Positions 38,299-48,110 are shown, numbered from the stretch's first letter. The stretch: 64,000 bases of DNA from Moraxella macacae 0408225 (GCF_000320365.1 NZ_ANIN01000001.1:248001-312000); one strand, 5' to 3'. Notes: generated by a model not told the origin, from the sequence alone. A program made the numbers and translations.

Positions 38299-38589
38299 TT
38301 ATTTTACCGTTGTGATAGGCTCTGGAAGTTCAAAACGTTTGCCTTTTTCATTTTCAAGCGTCAAGGTATTTTGTCCCAATGCAGGAAGTTGATACAAAGG
38401 GGTAAAAGCGTGGGTTTTGCTGTTTTCTGGCAATTCAACCGGAATTAATAATTTTGCATTTTGGTAATCCAATGAATTATCCGCCACGTTATTTTTAAAG
38501 GTAGAACAACCTGTTACAATAAAACTTAGCACACTAAAACTTAATACACTGATAAGTGCTGATAAAGAGGGTTTTTTTATTAATTTCAT
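38299..38589 (-). CDS. bamC: Short BamC-like lipoprotein (N-terminal region only)
   Basis: 96 residues from ATG 38589 (a few upstream starts are possible). Signal peptide with lipobox IVTGC, Cys28, leaving a 69-residue mature protein. E. coli BamC is 344 residues: an unstructured N-terminal segment that binds BamD, then two helix-grip domains. The mature protein here resembles only that segment (LDYQNAKLL.PVELP ... ALGQ...LPEP) and stops before any folded domain. Position between dapA and purC matches bamC exactly, and no remnant of the missing domains lies in the 86 bases to purC. The assignment rests mainly on position plus weak similarity. Confidence 0.65.
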   Translation of the reverse strand: MKLIKKPSLSALISVLSFSVLSFIVTGCSTFKNNVADNSLDYQNAKLLIPVELPENSKTHAFTPLYQLPALGQNTLTLENEKGKRFELPEPITTVK

Positions 38590-38629
38590 AACCATCACTT
38601 TTTATTAAACGTTAATTTGTAAATTTTTA

Positions 38630-39523
38630 TTAGATCAAACTGGCTTTTGCCAACGATTCGTCAATCAAAGATTGGTTTTTGCTGGATAACCATGTCAAAG
38701 GCAAGCGAATGCCTTGTTCAATGCGTCCCATTTTATGCAACGCATATTTCACAGGAATGGGACTGCTTTCAACAAACAGATCGTTATGCAAATGGGCAAT
38801 TTGCTGATTTAGCGTATCTGCTTGCTCAAATTCACCTTTTAATGCACTGGCAAAAATCTGACTCATGATTTTTGGTGCAACATTGGCACTGACCGAGATA
38901 TTGCCTTTTGCCCCCAAACGCACCAATTCAACCGCTGTGGCATCATCACCTGACAACACTGTCATACGCCCTTGCACCGCCTTGATTAGTTTTTCGCCAC
39001 GCTGTAAATCGCCTGTGGCATCTTTAATCGCTACGATATTGTCAATATCCGCCAAACGTTCTACCGTGCTTTGTTGAATATCCACTACGGTACGTCCAGG
39101 TACGTTATACAAAATTTGGGGAATATCCACAGTTTCGGCAATTTTTTTGTAATGTTGATACAAGCCCTCTTGGGTTGGCTTATTATAGTACGGTGCAACC
39201 AAAAGCACAGCATCCGCTCCGATTTGTTTGGCCTCTTGGGTAAGTTCAATGGCTTCGGCGGTATTATTTGCCCCTGTTCCTGCAATCACGGGAATACGCC
39301 CATTGACTTGTTTTACCGAAAACGCCATGACATCGGCGTGTTCTTGCATCGATAAAGTGGCAGACTCGCCTGTTGTGCCAACGGTAACCAAAACATCAGT
39401 GCCTTGTTCAATTTGCCAATCAATCAAATTTGCCAATGATTGCCAATCCACTTCACCATAACTGTGCATAGGCGTTACGATCGCCGTCATAGAACCTTGT
39501 AGTCTGTCTTGTATCGTTGTCAT
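38630..39523 (-). CDS. dapA: 4-hydroxy-tetrahydrodipicolinate synthase
   Basis: 297 residues from ATG 39523 (AAGGTA upstream); the frame is open 19 codons further. First enzyme of the lysine/diaminopimelate branch, condensing pyruvate with aspartate semialdehyde. The TIM-barrel markers are present: GTTGESATL, YYNKPTQEGLYQHY (catalytic Tyr), LYNVPGRT and the Schiff-base lysine in VAIKDATGDL. Co-directional with the bamC-like gene 40 bases downstream. Confidence 0.96.
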   Translation of the reverse strand: MTTIQDRLQGSMTAIVTPMHSYGEVDWQSLANLIDWQIEQGTDVLVTVGTTGESATLSMQEHADVMAFSVKQVNGRIPVIAGTGANNTAEAIELTQEAKQIGADAVLLVAPYYNKPTQEGLYQHYKKIAETVDIPQILYNVPGRTVVDIQQSTVERLADIDNIVAIKDATGDLQRGEKLIKAVQGRMTVLSGDDATAVELVRLGAKGNISVSANVAPKIMSQIFASALKGEFEQADTLNQQIAHLHNDLFVESSPIPVKYALHKMGRIEQGIRLPLTWLSSKNQSLIDESLAKASLI

Positions 39524-39622
39524 GGTACTACCTTTTGTTTTTAAAATAATGGCTAGTGTAACACAAAATCTTAACAGCAAACACTACCGCTTTGATGATT
39601 TTTGCAAATTATTTAAAAAATT

Positions 39623-40708
39623 TTATCGCAACAGTAACACATCGATCTGTGGCGGACAATTTAAGCGAAAGGGCAAGCCTGTCATGCCAACACCGGTATT
39701 AATCCAAATATGATAGTTAAGTTTTGGTAAAGCAGAGGTTTTGGTAAAACGATCGATGGAACAATTTCTTGGATAATAGCCTGATAAATAACCACTTCCT
39801 GTCATTGCTTGTAAAATTTTTTTGGTAATAACTGGTAAATTCACTTGTCCGCCGTGGCTTTGCCCTGCAATCACCAAACTTTTGTTGGTTAGTTTATTGG
39901 TAAATTGTTGATTGGCTTGGCAAGTTTTGATGTCGTGAGCAATGATGACATTTGGTGTATTGGGATTTTTGTCAAGCCATTGATAAATCGCGGTTTTATT
40001 GTTATTTTTTGGATAATCATCAGGGCTTAAACCAATAATCGTTACACCATTTATCATGGTGATTTGATTGTTTAAAGTTTGAATATTTAATATATCTAAT
40101 ACATCTGTTAAATTAACATTAGGAATAATATCAGAAAATTTGCCTTGTTGTTCACTATCGGCTTGGCTTAAGGTTGTGTAGCACGGCTTATTAATCGCAC
40201 GAAACAACATCATCGTTCCAACCAAATCCGCCCCTGCATGATACAGCCAATCACCCGTAAACAGCACCGCATCTACATCTAAGCGGTTTAGAGTTTTTAC
40301 CCAACGTTCTTGTTGTTGTTTTTGGTGAAAAATACCAATATGCACATCGCCTATGACTGCAAGTTTTAGCAAAGGCGGTTTTGGTTGTTTATTTAGATTG
40401 CCTGTATTTGTTAAATCAATGCTTTGGTGCAAAATACGCAACCGATTAGGCTCAACCCACGTCATATACATATACAACAAACACAAGCCTAAAATCAACC
40501 AATACAACGCATGATTGTTCATCAATAATTGCAAATTCGCCCAAACAAACAACCACAACACCCAAAAACGCAAATAATACACCAACAATTGTAGCCATAC
40601 GACAAATCGACTGGTGGTGGGATCAGCTTGCATGGTTTTTAAAAATGAAAAAATTGCCACAGACACAGCAATCACATACCCAAGCACGCCAAATCCATAC
40701 ATTAACAT
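39623..40708 (-). CDS. Membrane-anchored metallophosphoesterase
   Basis: 361 residues. Three or four N-terminal membrane helices (to about residue 90), then a calcineurin-like phosphoesterase domain: AVIGDVHIGI (Asp, His), LFTGDWLYHAG (GD), IAHDI (His) and GQSHGGQVNLP (the GHxHGGQ-type motif). This build is common in YaeI/UDP-diacylglucosamine-hydrolase-like proteins of unknown substrate. ATG 40708 has a strong AGGAGAGG. Co-directional with dapA but separated by 99 bases. Confidence 0.85.
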   Translation of the reverse strand: MLMYGFGVLGYVIAVSVAIFSFLKTMQADPTTSRFVVWLQLLVYYLRFWVLWLFVWANLQLLMNNHALYWLILGLCLLYMYMTWVEPNRLRILHQSIDLTNTGNLNKQPKPPLLKLAVIGDVHIGIFHQKQQQERWVKTLNRLDVDAVLFTGDWLYHAGADLVGTMMLFRAINKPCYTTLSQADSEQQGKFSDIIPNVNLTDVLDILNIQTLNNQITMINGVTIIGLSPDDYPKNNNKTAIYQWLDKNPNTPNVIIAHDIKTCQANQQFTNKLTNKSLVIAGQSHGGQVNLPVITKKILQAMTGSGYLSGYYPRNCSIDRFTKTSALPKLNYHIWINTGVGMTGLPFRLNCPPQIDVLLLR

Positions 40709-40874
40709 AACCTCTCCTATTTGTTAACGTTCACAAATTTGTTAACATTTACAAGCAATTTACCATAATTACTAACAAACAATGGTTGTTAACAACCAAC
40801 CGTTGTTAAATTTTTGTTCAATTGCCACAACTGTCTTAGACACAACTGTCTTAGCCAAAAAATTTTCGCCAAAA

Positions 40875-42305
40875 TCATTCAATTCTTAAACCAATAATCA
40901 TCGGTATGCCTTGGCGGATAATTTGTAAAGTTACCACGCCTTTTTTGGGTAAATTTTGCACCACGTTTCTAAAATCTGCCACGGTTTCGATGCGTTTGTT
41001 GTGAAATTGAATCACCACATCGCCTGCTTGTACGTCTGCACCAGATGCCAATCCAAATGGCTCAACTGCGGTGATTAACACACCTTTGACGCGTAAAAAC
41101 CGTTGCTCCCCCACATTTAGTTCGCGCAAACGCAAACCCAAACGCAACGGATTGTCATCGCTGTCTTTGTGCAGCGCATCTGCATTGGTATCACCAGGCG
41201 CAAAGGTAAGTTTGCCTTGCAAATTGATGATTTTGTTGTCGCGTTGTACTTTTAGCACAAAATTGTTACTAGGTTTTGCACGGCTTACCAAATTGTTAAA
41301 ATCATCTGCACTTAACACTTCGCGTCCATTAAATGCCAATATCACATCGCCTGCTTTTAATCCTGCTTTTTGAGCCGGTGAATTGGGTAATACACGCGTA
41401 ATTAACGCCCCTATCAATCGGTTAAGACCATACGCATCGGCCAAATTGCGATCAATATCTTGCAAATACACACCCAAATACGCACGCGAAACCTTGCCTG
41501 TGGTGCGAATTTGTTGATAAATATCCATAGCCACGTCCATCGGAATGGAAAACGACAAGCCCATATAACCGCCCGTTCCTGTAAAAATGCGTGAATTCAC
41601 GCCAACCACTTCACCTTTTTGGTTAAATAACGGCCCGCCAGAATTGCCAGGATTTAATGCCACATCGGTTTGGATAAAAGACACGCTGGTATCTTTGGCA
41701 AAATTACGCGATTTTGCACTCACAATCCCAGCAGATGCTGAATAATCAAAACCAAATGGCGAACCAATTGCCAACACAGGTTCACCAACTTTTAACCGAT
41801 CAGAATTGCCAATCGGTAACGCAGGAAAACCTACGCCTTCTACTTTTAACACCGCGACATCGGTGCGTTCATCACTGCCAATCACTTTGGCATCAAGCTC
41901 ACGGCGATCGTTTAGGGTAACGGTTATTTTATCCGCCCCTGCCACAACATGATGGTTGGTTAACATATAGCCGTCATTGCTCACAAAAAAAGCCGTACCA
42001 AAACTGCTTTCAATTGCAGGTGGCAAACTGTCCGGTATGCTCGCTCCAAAATAACGACGCAACAACAATTCCATTTGGTTTTTGGCAATTTCTTCAGGCG
42101 ATATTTTGGTGGTAACATTCACACGCACAATCGAGGGAACCACTTGCTCTACAAGGCCTGAAAAGTCAGTTGCCACAGTTGTAGCGTGCGTTGTTGTGGC
42201 GTGCGTTGTAGCCCAAGTAGTTGATACACCAACACTCGGTAAACCGATCAACAATGCCAAATTTAACACACTGACAGCCAACGGATTATTACGAAAATTT
42301 AACAT
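40875..42305 (-). CDS. Periplasmic DegP/MucD-type serine protease
   Basis: 476 residues from ATG 42305 (AAGGAA upstream). Signal peptide of about 30 residues, then a short stretch of THATT-type repeats (residues about 34-46). Trypsin-like domain with His in TNHHVV, Asp in RTDVAVLKV and Ser in LNPGNSGGPLF, followed by two PDZ domains (AYLGVYLQDI to VLKVQRD, and the C-terminal LGLRLRELN to LRIE). A protease/chaperone for misfolded envelope proteins. Which Deg paralogue it is cannot be settled from the sequence alone. The 166 bases downstream hold a duplicated cacaactgtcttag and a long inverted repeat without T-run. Confidence 0.92.
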   Translation of the reverse strand: MLNFRNNPLAVSVLNLALLIGLPSVGVSTTWATTHATTTHATTVATDFSGLVEQVVPSIVRVNVTTKISPEEIAKNQMELLLRRYFGASIPDSLPPAIESSFGTAFFVSNDGYMLTNHHVVAGADKITVTLNDRRELDAKVIGSDERTDVAVLKVEGVGFPALPIGNSDRLKVGEPVLAIGSPFGFDYSASAGIVSAKSRNFAKDTSVSFIQTDVALNPGNSGGPLFNQKGEVVGVNSRIFTGTGGYMGLSFSIPMDVAMDIYQQIRTTGKVSRAYLGVYLQDIDRNLADAYGLNRLIGALITRVLPNSPAQKAGLKAGDVILAFNGREVLSADDFNNLVSRAKPSNNFVLKVQRDNKIINLQGKLTFAPGDTNADALHKDSDDNPLRLGLRLRELNVGEQRFLRVKGVLITAVEPFGLASGADVQAGDVVIQFHNKRIETVADFRNVVQNLPKKGVVTLQIIRQGIPMIIGLRIE

Positions 42306-42388
42306 GATTGTTCCTTTTTTCTTTATAAAAACAGGTTTAAAAATGTATTTTAACATTGATAAATTTTAACATTGATAAATTTTAACAT

Positions 42389-43009
42389 TTACAAATTAAG
42401 CACAGCCAAAACACGGTTTAACACCGTTATTTCATCACAAGCTGCATCAATACGCTTAAAACGTTCAGGCTGATTTTGTGCCAAATAAACAAACCCTTGG
42501 TAAATCCGCTCAAAAAACGCCTTATTTTCTTGTTCAAAACGATCCAACGCCCCACGATTTTTGGCACGTTGCATGCCATCTAATACCGGAAAATCCAGCC
42601 AAATCGTCGTGTCTGGCATTTTTGCCACAAAATTGTCAATCAAAAACTGCACTTTTGCCAACATTTGAAAGTTGCCATGCCCACGCCCAAAACCTTGATA
42701 AGCAAACGTTGAATCGGTAAAACGATCACAAAGCACCCATTTTCCGCTATTTAATGCTGGTAAAATCGTCTGTTCAATGTGATCGGCTCTGGCTGCAAAC
42801 ATCAACAAAAGTTCGCTATCGTTAGCCATTGTGATCTTAGGATTGATTAAAATTTTGCGCAATTCCTCAGCAAACAGACTGCCCCCAGGTTCGCGCGTGC
42901 GAATAAAGTCAATCTTACGCTCGGTTAAGACTTGTGCCAAATTGTCAATCAACGTGGTTTTGCCAACGCCTTCTGTACCCTCAAATGTGATAAATCGTGA
43001 GGTTGTCAT
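42389..43009 (-). CDS. tmk: Thymidylate kinase
   Basis: 206 residues. Phosphorylates dTMP to dTDP. P-loop FEGTEGVGKTTL, the DR(F/Y) motif in CDRFTDSTFAYQG and the TREPGGS segment are all in place. It usually follows mltG directly in gammaproteobacteria (pabC-mltG-tmk-holB); here eptA lies between, and holB is not next to it. Confidence 0.96.
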   Translation of the reverse strand: MTTSRFITFEGTEGVGKTTLIDNLAQVLTERKIDFIRTREPGGSLFAEELRKILINPKITMANDSELLLMFAARADHIEQTILPALNSGKWVLCDRFTDSTFAYQGFGRGHGNFQMLAKVQFLIDNFVAKMPDTTIWLDFPVLDGMQRAKNRGALDRFEQENKAFFERIYQGFVYLAQNQPERFKRIDAACDEITVLNRVLAVLNL

Positions 43010-43036
43010 CTGTTTTCCATTATTTTAAAAATTTTG

Positions 43037-44692
43037 TTATTGGGTTTTTTTACAGGCGTGCAAAATATCCAAATCCGCTTGGTAAGTGTCTTGTTTTTTT
43101 AAATCCATCATCGCATAAATGGTACTATATAAGTTGTCATGCGAATAATTTTGGCTTTTGGCGTTGTTTTGCAAACATGTATAATCGAGGCTTTTGTCAT
43201 TGCGCCAAGTTTCATTAAACCACATGATCATCGGTACATGAGTTTGGTATTTCGGTGCAATGTCATATGGGGTACTGTGTAGGTAAATGCCATTTTCGCC
43301 CAAACTTTCACCGTGGTCGGATACATAAATCACCGAACTTTTCCAGTCTTTATGACTTTCTAAGCGTTCAATGACTTGATTGATGAATTTATCGGTATAT
43401 AAAATCGTATTGTCATATGTGTTCACCAACTGTTCGTTACTGCATTGATTGATTTTGTTGGTATCACAAGTTGGGGTAAATTTACGATAAGCATCGGTAT
43501 AACGTTCATAATAAGTTGGACCATGACTGCCAATGGTATGCAGCACAATAAACGCATCTTTATTTAGCTCATCTGGCTTTTGCAAGGCTTTGTCAAGCTC
43601 TGGCAACAAAACATCATCTAGACATTCACCGTCTGTACAAAGTTTTGGATCTGCTATTTTAGTAACATTGGTGTACGGCGTATTTTTGCACACACCTTTA
43701 CAATCACTGTTATTATTAAACCAATCAATATAAACCCCGGCTCGCTGTAAAATATCCAACAAATTGTCTTGTTTTTCGGCACGATCGGCATTAAATTTAC
43801 CACGCCCTAAATGCGAAAACATGCAAGGCACCGAACCTGCTGTAAACGTATTACAACTAATCACATTGTTAAAATTCACCACTTCATTACCGCGGCCGGC
43901 CAAAAGTGGCGTTGTTTGACGTGCATAACCGTTTAACCCCCAATTGTTGGCGCGGGCGGTTTCACCAATAATCATGACGGTAACCTTGCGCCGATTGTCG
44001 GCTTTATCCAGTACAGCATTAGGCTCAATCACCTGATAAGGCATCTGTTCTCGTTTAAAATGACGGTATTTGCTTGAACTTGCTACGATAAAATTTGTCG
44101 GTATAATCAGATGTTTAATGGACAAATTATTGCGTCCAAACGAAGCATAATCTTGATAAAAAGCCGCTGCAATTGCTAAAATTCCAAGCACAGCAAGCAC
44201 AAAAAAACCAAGCCGATACAAAATTTCTTGATACCATTTTCTATAATTAATCTTGATTTTGGCATACAAAATTGCAGGAATAATACCAAATCCAATAATC
44301 CACGCAATAAAAGGCAAGGTCATTAAGCGTCGACTTTCTGATGGGGTGGTTTGTAACACATTGGTTAACATATCGCGGTTAAAATACACATCAAAAAAAA
44401 TCGAATTATACGCAATTGCTGAACTCACAATTAATAAAAACGGTACAATCACCTTATGCACAAAGGGCAATGTCAACACGGAAAAAATCAAATAACACAC
44501 ACAAAAAATAAACACTGGTATGCTAAAAATAAAATAATCTGTGCTCGCCCCTGTAAAAGGGTGTAAATGCAACACTTTGGCATACAATGCATAATTTAAT
44601 ACAGTGGCAAAATACAGCGACAGCCAAAAATTAACTTTTGTTTGGGTATACCGATAGGTAGGTTTGTTAAAAAATCGAGAAAATGCATTCAT
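43037..44692 (-). CDS. eptA: Lipid A phosphoethanolamine transferase
   Basis: 551 residues: five N-terminal membrane helices (to about residue 180), then a periplasmic sulfatase-like domain. Catalytic markers: IGETARANNWGLNGY, SCNTFTAGSVPCMFSHLGRG carrying the nucleophilic Thr, HTIGSHGPTYYERY and SDHGESLGENG. It adds phosphoethanolamine to lipid A or lipooligosaccharide and lowers binding of cationic peptides such as polymyxins. It lies between mltG and tmk, 27 bases before tmk. Intact by sequence. Confidence 0.93.
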   Translation of the reverse strand: MNAFSRFFNKPTYRYTQTKVNFWLSLYFATVLNYALYAKVLHLHPFTGASTDYFIFSIPVFIFCVCYLIFSVLTLPFVHKVIVPFLLIVSSAIAYNSIFFDVYFNRDMLTNVLQTTPSESRRLMTLPFIAWIIGFGIIPAILYAKIKINYRKWYQEILYRLGFFVLAVLGILAIAAAFYQDYASFGRNNLSIKHLIIPTNFIVASSSKYRHFKREQMPYQVIEPNAVLDKADNRRKVTVMIIGETARANNWGLNGYARQTTPLLAGRGNEVVNFNNVISCNTFTAGSVPCMFSHLGRGKFNADRAEKQDNLLDILQRAGVYIDWFNNNSDCKGVCKNTPYTNVTKIADPKLCTDGECLDDVLLPELDKALQKPDELNKDAFIVLHTIGSHGPTYYERYTDAYRKFTPTCDTNKINQCSNEQLVNTYDNTILYTDKFINQVIERLESHKDWKSSVIYVSDHGESLGENGIYLHSTPYDIAPKYQTHVPMIMWFNETWRNDKSLDYTCLQNNAKSQNYSHDNLYSTIYAMMDLKKQDTYQADLDILHACKKTQ

Positions 44693-44858
44693 GTCAAAGT
44701 TACCAAAAAATAAAAGCGGTTAAAGTATGCGTATTTTACAAAATTTGCTTGACAAATTCAGTAGTATTACAAAATATATTTTGCCAAAAAAATCAAGCAA
44801 AACACGGGTAAACTTTGGGCAAAATTTCCCCATGCTTGATATGAGTAAGATTGGTTGT

Positions 44859-46001
44859 CTATTGGGCTAATTGGCTTGGTTGGTTGTGATGGTCTTGTTT
44901 GCTACGCATAACCTTTAAATACGCCTGCACCGCTTTATTATGATCCGCCAAATTGGTGCTAAATTTGTGTCCGCCATACCCTGTTGCCACAAAATACAGT
45001 GCATCGGTTTTATCTGGATTAAGTGCAGCCTCAATAGATGCCAGGCTCGGTAGTGCAATCGGTGTTGGCGGTAAGCCGTCAATTTGATAAGTGTTATAAG
45101 CGGTTTTTTGTTGTAAATCTGATTTTTTAATGTTGCCATCATAGCGATCGCCCATACCATAAATTACCGTCGGATCGGTTTGTAGGCGCATTTTTTGGCG
45201 CAACCGATTGACAAACACGCCTGCAATTTGGCTGCGTTCGCTTGCTAAACTGGTTTCTTTTTCAATAATAGATGCCATAATCAAGGCTTCATACGGCGTT
45301 GCATAAGGCAAATTAGATTGGCGTTTTTCCCACGCTTTTATCAGCATGGTATACTGGCGATTAAACAAACTGGCCAACACTTGTTTATCACTGCTGCCCT
45401 CGGCAAAATAATACGTATCAGGTGCAAACCAGCCCTCCATATTGCCATTTGGGGCGTATTTTTTTGGCAAATTCACCCTCAACTCTTGTGGTGTTAACGC
45501 ATTCCCTGACAAAATTTCGTTTTTTATGCCCTCATGGCCGCGAAGCATATTGTACAAATCAGCAGCGGTTTTGCCCTCGATAATCTGTATTTTCACCAAG
45601 GCCGCCTTTGATCCTTGTTGTAGTATGCTTAACATTTGAGCAAAACTTGGATTGTCAGGCAATTGATACATGCCTGCATGGAGCGGTTTTTTGGCGTGGA
45701 TTTTGACGTATAATTTTGCCAAGGGCTTAATAAACATGCCTTGATTTTTGTCTTGCCATTTATCAATCAAACCATTGTAAGTTTCGCCTTGTTCTATTGT
45801 TATCATTTGTTTTTTTTGTGAAATTGGACGAAAAGCCGTCTGATAAATTGCCCAAAAAAACAGCCAAACCACTATCAAAACCAGCAAAACAACCCACCCT
45901 TTTGCTGATTTTTTTGGTTTTGCAACCAAAATTGACTGGGCTTGTTGATGGGGTTGGTTGTTTTCTGGTTGGTGGTCTTTTGGTTGGTTATTTTCGTTCA
46001 T
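44859..46001 (-). CDS. mltG: Endolytic murein transglycosylase MltG
   Basis: 380 residues from ATG 46001; the frame is open 20 codons upstream. A Gln/Asn/Pro-rich cytoplasmic start (about 25 residues) precedes one membrane helix (about 38-56) and the YceG domain with the catalytic Glu in MASIIEKETSL and the LQTDPTVIYG motif. It cuts nascent glycan strands and sets their length. It follows pabC by 60 bases, the usual neighbour. Confidence 0.93.
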   Translation of the reverse strand: MNENNQPKDHQPENNQPHQQAQSILVAKPKKSAKGWVVLLVLIVVWLFFWAIYQTAFRPISQKKQMITIEQGETYNGLIDKWQDKNQGMFIKPLAKLYVKIHAKKPLHAGMYQLPDNPSFAQMLSILQQGSKAALVKIQIIEGKTAADLYNMLRGHEGIKNEILSGNALTPQELRVNLPKKYAPNGNMEGWFAPDTYYFAEGSSDKQVLASLFNRQYTMLIKAWEKRQSNLPYATPYEALIMASIIEKETSLASERSQIAGVFVNRLRQKMRLQTDPTVIYGMGDRYDGNIKKSDLQQKTAYNTYQIDGLPPTPIALPSLASIEAALNPDKTDALYFVATGYGGHKFSTNLADHNKAVQAYLKVMRSKQDHHNQPSQLAQ

Positions 46002-46061
46002 AAAATACCCGACAATCGTAAAAATTAACCAAATAATGACACGCGAACTCAAAAATAGCAA

Positions 46062-47006
46062 TTAAATTTTGGTTAAATTTGGCTTTATTGGCTTTTTGGT
46101 TGGTATGGCTTTTTGGTTAAAAGTTGGCAAACGAGGCTGCAAAACCAACGCATCGCCTAAACTTTCACCCATCAGATCATGCTTAAAATACAAACGCTCA
46201 ATCGGTATCACGCCACGCACTGCATTGCAAAAAAACAGTGCTGACAAATCCTTAAAATCCACATCTTGCAAAAAACGTTCTTGTACCGCTTGCTGATTTT
46301 GGCAGCATTTATCCATTAAAACCTGGCGCATAACCCCATTAACCCCAGATCGATTGACAGGTGGCGTAAACCATTGATTGTCATCGTTTAATTGATAAAA
46401 TACATTACAAAATGTACCCTCAATCCAATTTCCGAATGCATCTTTTACCAAACCGTCAATCAAATTTGGCTGATGCTGCTGATACGTCATAAGCTCTGCA
46501 CAAGCAAGCACTTGGGCTTGAGTATTTAGCAGTTTTAACCCTGCCAAATTTGGTGGCAATACAGGAATTTGTTGCAACAAACAACAGCCGAAAGCAGGCG
46601 GTTGTATGGTCAAAACCTGATCATTTTTGCCAATGGGTGTATCGCTTGGCATAACCTTAAGCCATACATGAACATGACTGTTGCTAAAACCATATCCATG
46701 CACGGATTGATTTTGTCGACAAACGATAAGTTTTAGCACGCCTTGCTGTATTTGATTGGCAACATCACACAACCGATTGACAACAGCGGTTAAATTTAGC
46801 GTTAATTTTAAATGACTGGCACTGATTTCACAGCGTTTTTGGTGATAATTTAACCAATTAATCTTACCATTCACCACTGCCATGGTGCTAAAAAAACCAT
46901 CACCATAAGCAATCACGCGCTCATTGATATCAATAGCGGTTAACGGTTTTTCAATGGCTAAATCTTCGGTTAAATCATACCAAATACAGGTATTTTGTTG
47001 CATCAT
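46062..47006 (-). CDS. pabC: Aminodeoxychorismate lyase
   Basis: 314 residues, a fold-type IV PLP enzyme that makes p-aminobenzoate for folate. Visible are YGDGFFSTMAV, the PLP lysine in LAGLKLLNTQAQVLA, and GTFCNVFY with SGVNGVMRQ. It is longer than the usual 270-290 residues because of inserts and a C-terminal lysine/proline tail (PTKKPIKPN). Starts with two Met codons; first gene of the pabC-mltG run. Confidence 0.9.
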   Translation of the reverse strand: MMQQNTCIWYDLTEDLAIEKPLTAIDINERVIAYGDGFFSTMAVVNGKINWLNYHQKRCEISASHLKLTLNLTAVVNRLCDVANQIQQGVLKLIVCRQNQSVHGYGFSNSHVHVWLKVMPSDTPIGKNDQVLTIQPPAFGCCLLQQIPVLPPNLAGLKLLNTQAQVLACAELMTYQQHQPNLIDGLVKDAFGNWIEGTFCNVFYQLNDDNQWFTPPVNRSGVNGVMRQVLMDKCCQNQQAVQERFLQDVDFKDLSALFFCNAVRGVIPIERLYFKHDLMGESLGDALVLQPRLPTFNQKAIPTKKPIKPNLTKI

Positions 47007-47082
47007 AATTTTAACAAGGCTTTTTAAATCGCGATAAATACGGTATTATAACAAAGATTCATTCAATATTTTAGAGCCTGAT

Positions 47083-47958
47083 ATGCCTAATATACAAAAT
47101 ACCTTAAAACTTGACGCACTTACCAAGCACGATTGGCAATTTAATCTGCCAAACAAAAATTTGCCAAACAACAAACATTTTATCGTAATTGGCAACCCCA
47201 TCTCTCACAGCAAATCGCCAGAAATTCAGCAAAAATTTGCCAAAAAAACCGGGTTAACCATAGATTATCGTCGCCAATTTTGCCCGGACAATTGGGAGAG
47301 TTTTCTTGCTGTGGTGGCGGCTTTTTTTCATGGTGGTGGGTGTGGTGCAAATGTTACCATACCGTTTAAAGTCATGGCGTTTGAACTTTGTCAACACGTG
47401 GGAATTTTATCCGATTTTGCCAAAGCAGCAGGAGCGGTCAATACGCTTGCTATTAAAGAGGGCAAACTGTTTGGTGATAATACAGATGGGCAAGGGTTGG
47501 TGGCGGATTTAATGTTACAAGGCATTGACTTAACCAACAAAAATATCTTAATCATCGGTGCAGGTGGTGCAACACGTGGGGTTATTTTACCACTACTCAA
47601 TGCCAACATTGGCAAACTCCACATTGCCAATCGCACGAGTGCAAAAGCCCATAACCTTGCCAAATTATTTAACAACCCTAAAATCAGTGTGCTAAATTTA
47701 ACGGATATTTCAGGGCATTTTGATGTGATAATTAACGCCACCTCTGCAGGATTAAACGGTGAAACCTTGTCATTTGACAATGATGTCAGTGCTGATTTTG
47801 TCTATGATATGATGTATGGCAAGCCGTCTGCTTTTTTACAATTTTTTAACCAAAAAAATGTGGCTGTATCCGACGGTTTTGGCATGCTTATACATCAAGG
47901 AGCATTGGCTTTTGAAATTTGGACGCAACAAAAAGTGGATTTGGCAAAACTTACCTAA
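47083..47958 (+). CDS. aroE: Shikimate dehydrogenase
   Basis: 291 residues. NADPH-dependent reduction of 3-dehydroshikimate. Substrate motif VIGNPISHSKSP, catalytic Lys in ANVTIPFKVMAF, Asp in DNTDGQGLV, the Rossmann loop IIGAGGATRGVI and the C-terminal DGFGMLIHQGALAF are all present. The first 24 residues before the fold are extra and contain repeated LPN words (NLPNKNLPNNK). Divergent from pabC; a tandem repeat follows its stop. Confidence 0.95.
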   Translation: MPNIQNTLKLDALTKHDWQFNLPNKNLPNNKHFIVIGNPISHSKSPEIQQKFAKKTGLTIDYRRQFCPDNWESFLAVVAAFFHGGGCGANVTIPFKVMAFELCQHVGILSDFAKAAGAVNTLAIKEGKLFGDNTDGQGLVADLMLQGIDLTNKNILIIGAGGATRGVILPLLNANIGKLHIANRTSAKAHNLAKLFNNPKISVLNLTDISGHFDVIINATSAGLNGETLSFDNDVSADFVYDMMYGKPSAFLQFFNQKNVAVSDGFGMLIHQGALAFEIWTQQKVDLAKLT

Positions 47959-48008
47959 GATTAACCACCAAGCAAAAAACCAAACAAAAGCACAACGCCA
48001 ATGTTTTT

Positions 48009-48110
48009 AATGTTTGTTTTTAATGTTTGTTTTTAATGTTTGTTTTTAATGTTTGTTTTTAATGTTTGTTTTTAATGTTTGTTTTTTAATGTTTGTTTTT
48101 TAATGTTTGT
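48009..48110. repeat. 13-14-base tandem repeat between aroE and bamE
   Basis: aatgtttgttttt is exact at 48009-48021, 48022-48034, 48035-48047, 48048-48060 and 48061-48073; two copies with one extra T follow (48074-48087, 48088-48101) and a partial ends at 48110. It separates convergent aroE and bamE. The T-runs on the plus strand could help end aroE transcripts. Confidence 0.95.

Noticed and set aside
40781-40812. Long inverted repeat after the DegP-type gene
   Set aside because: A stem of about ten pairs is visible but without a T-run on either strand; kept only as a remark in the gene entry.
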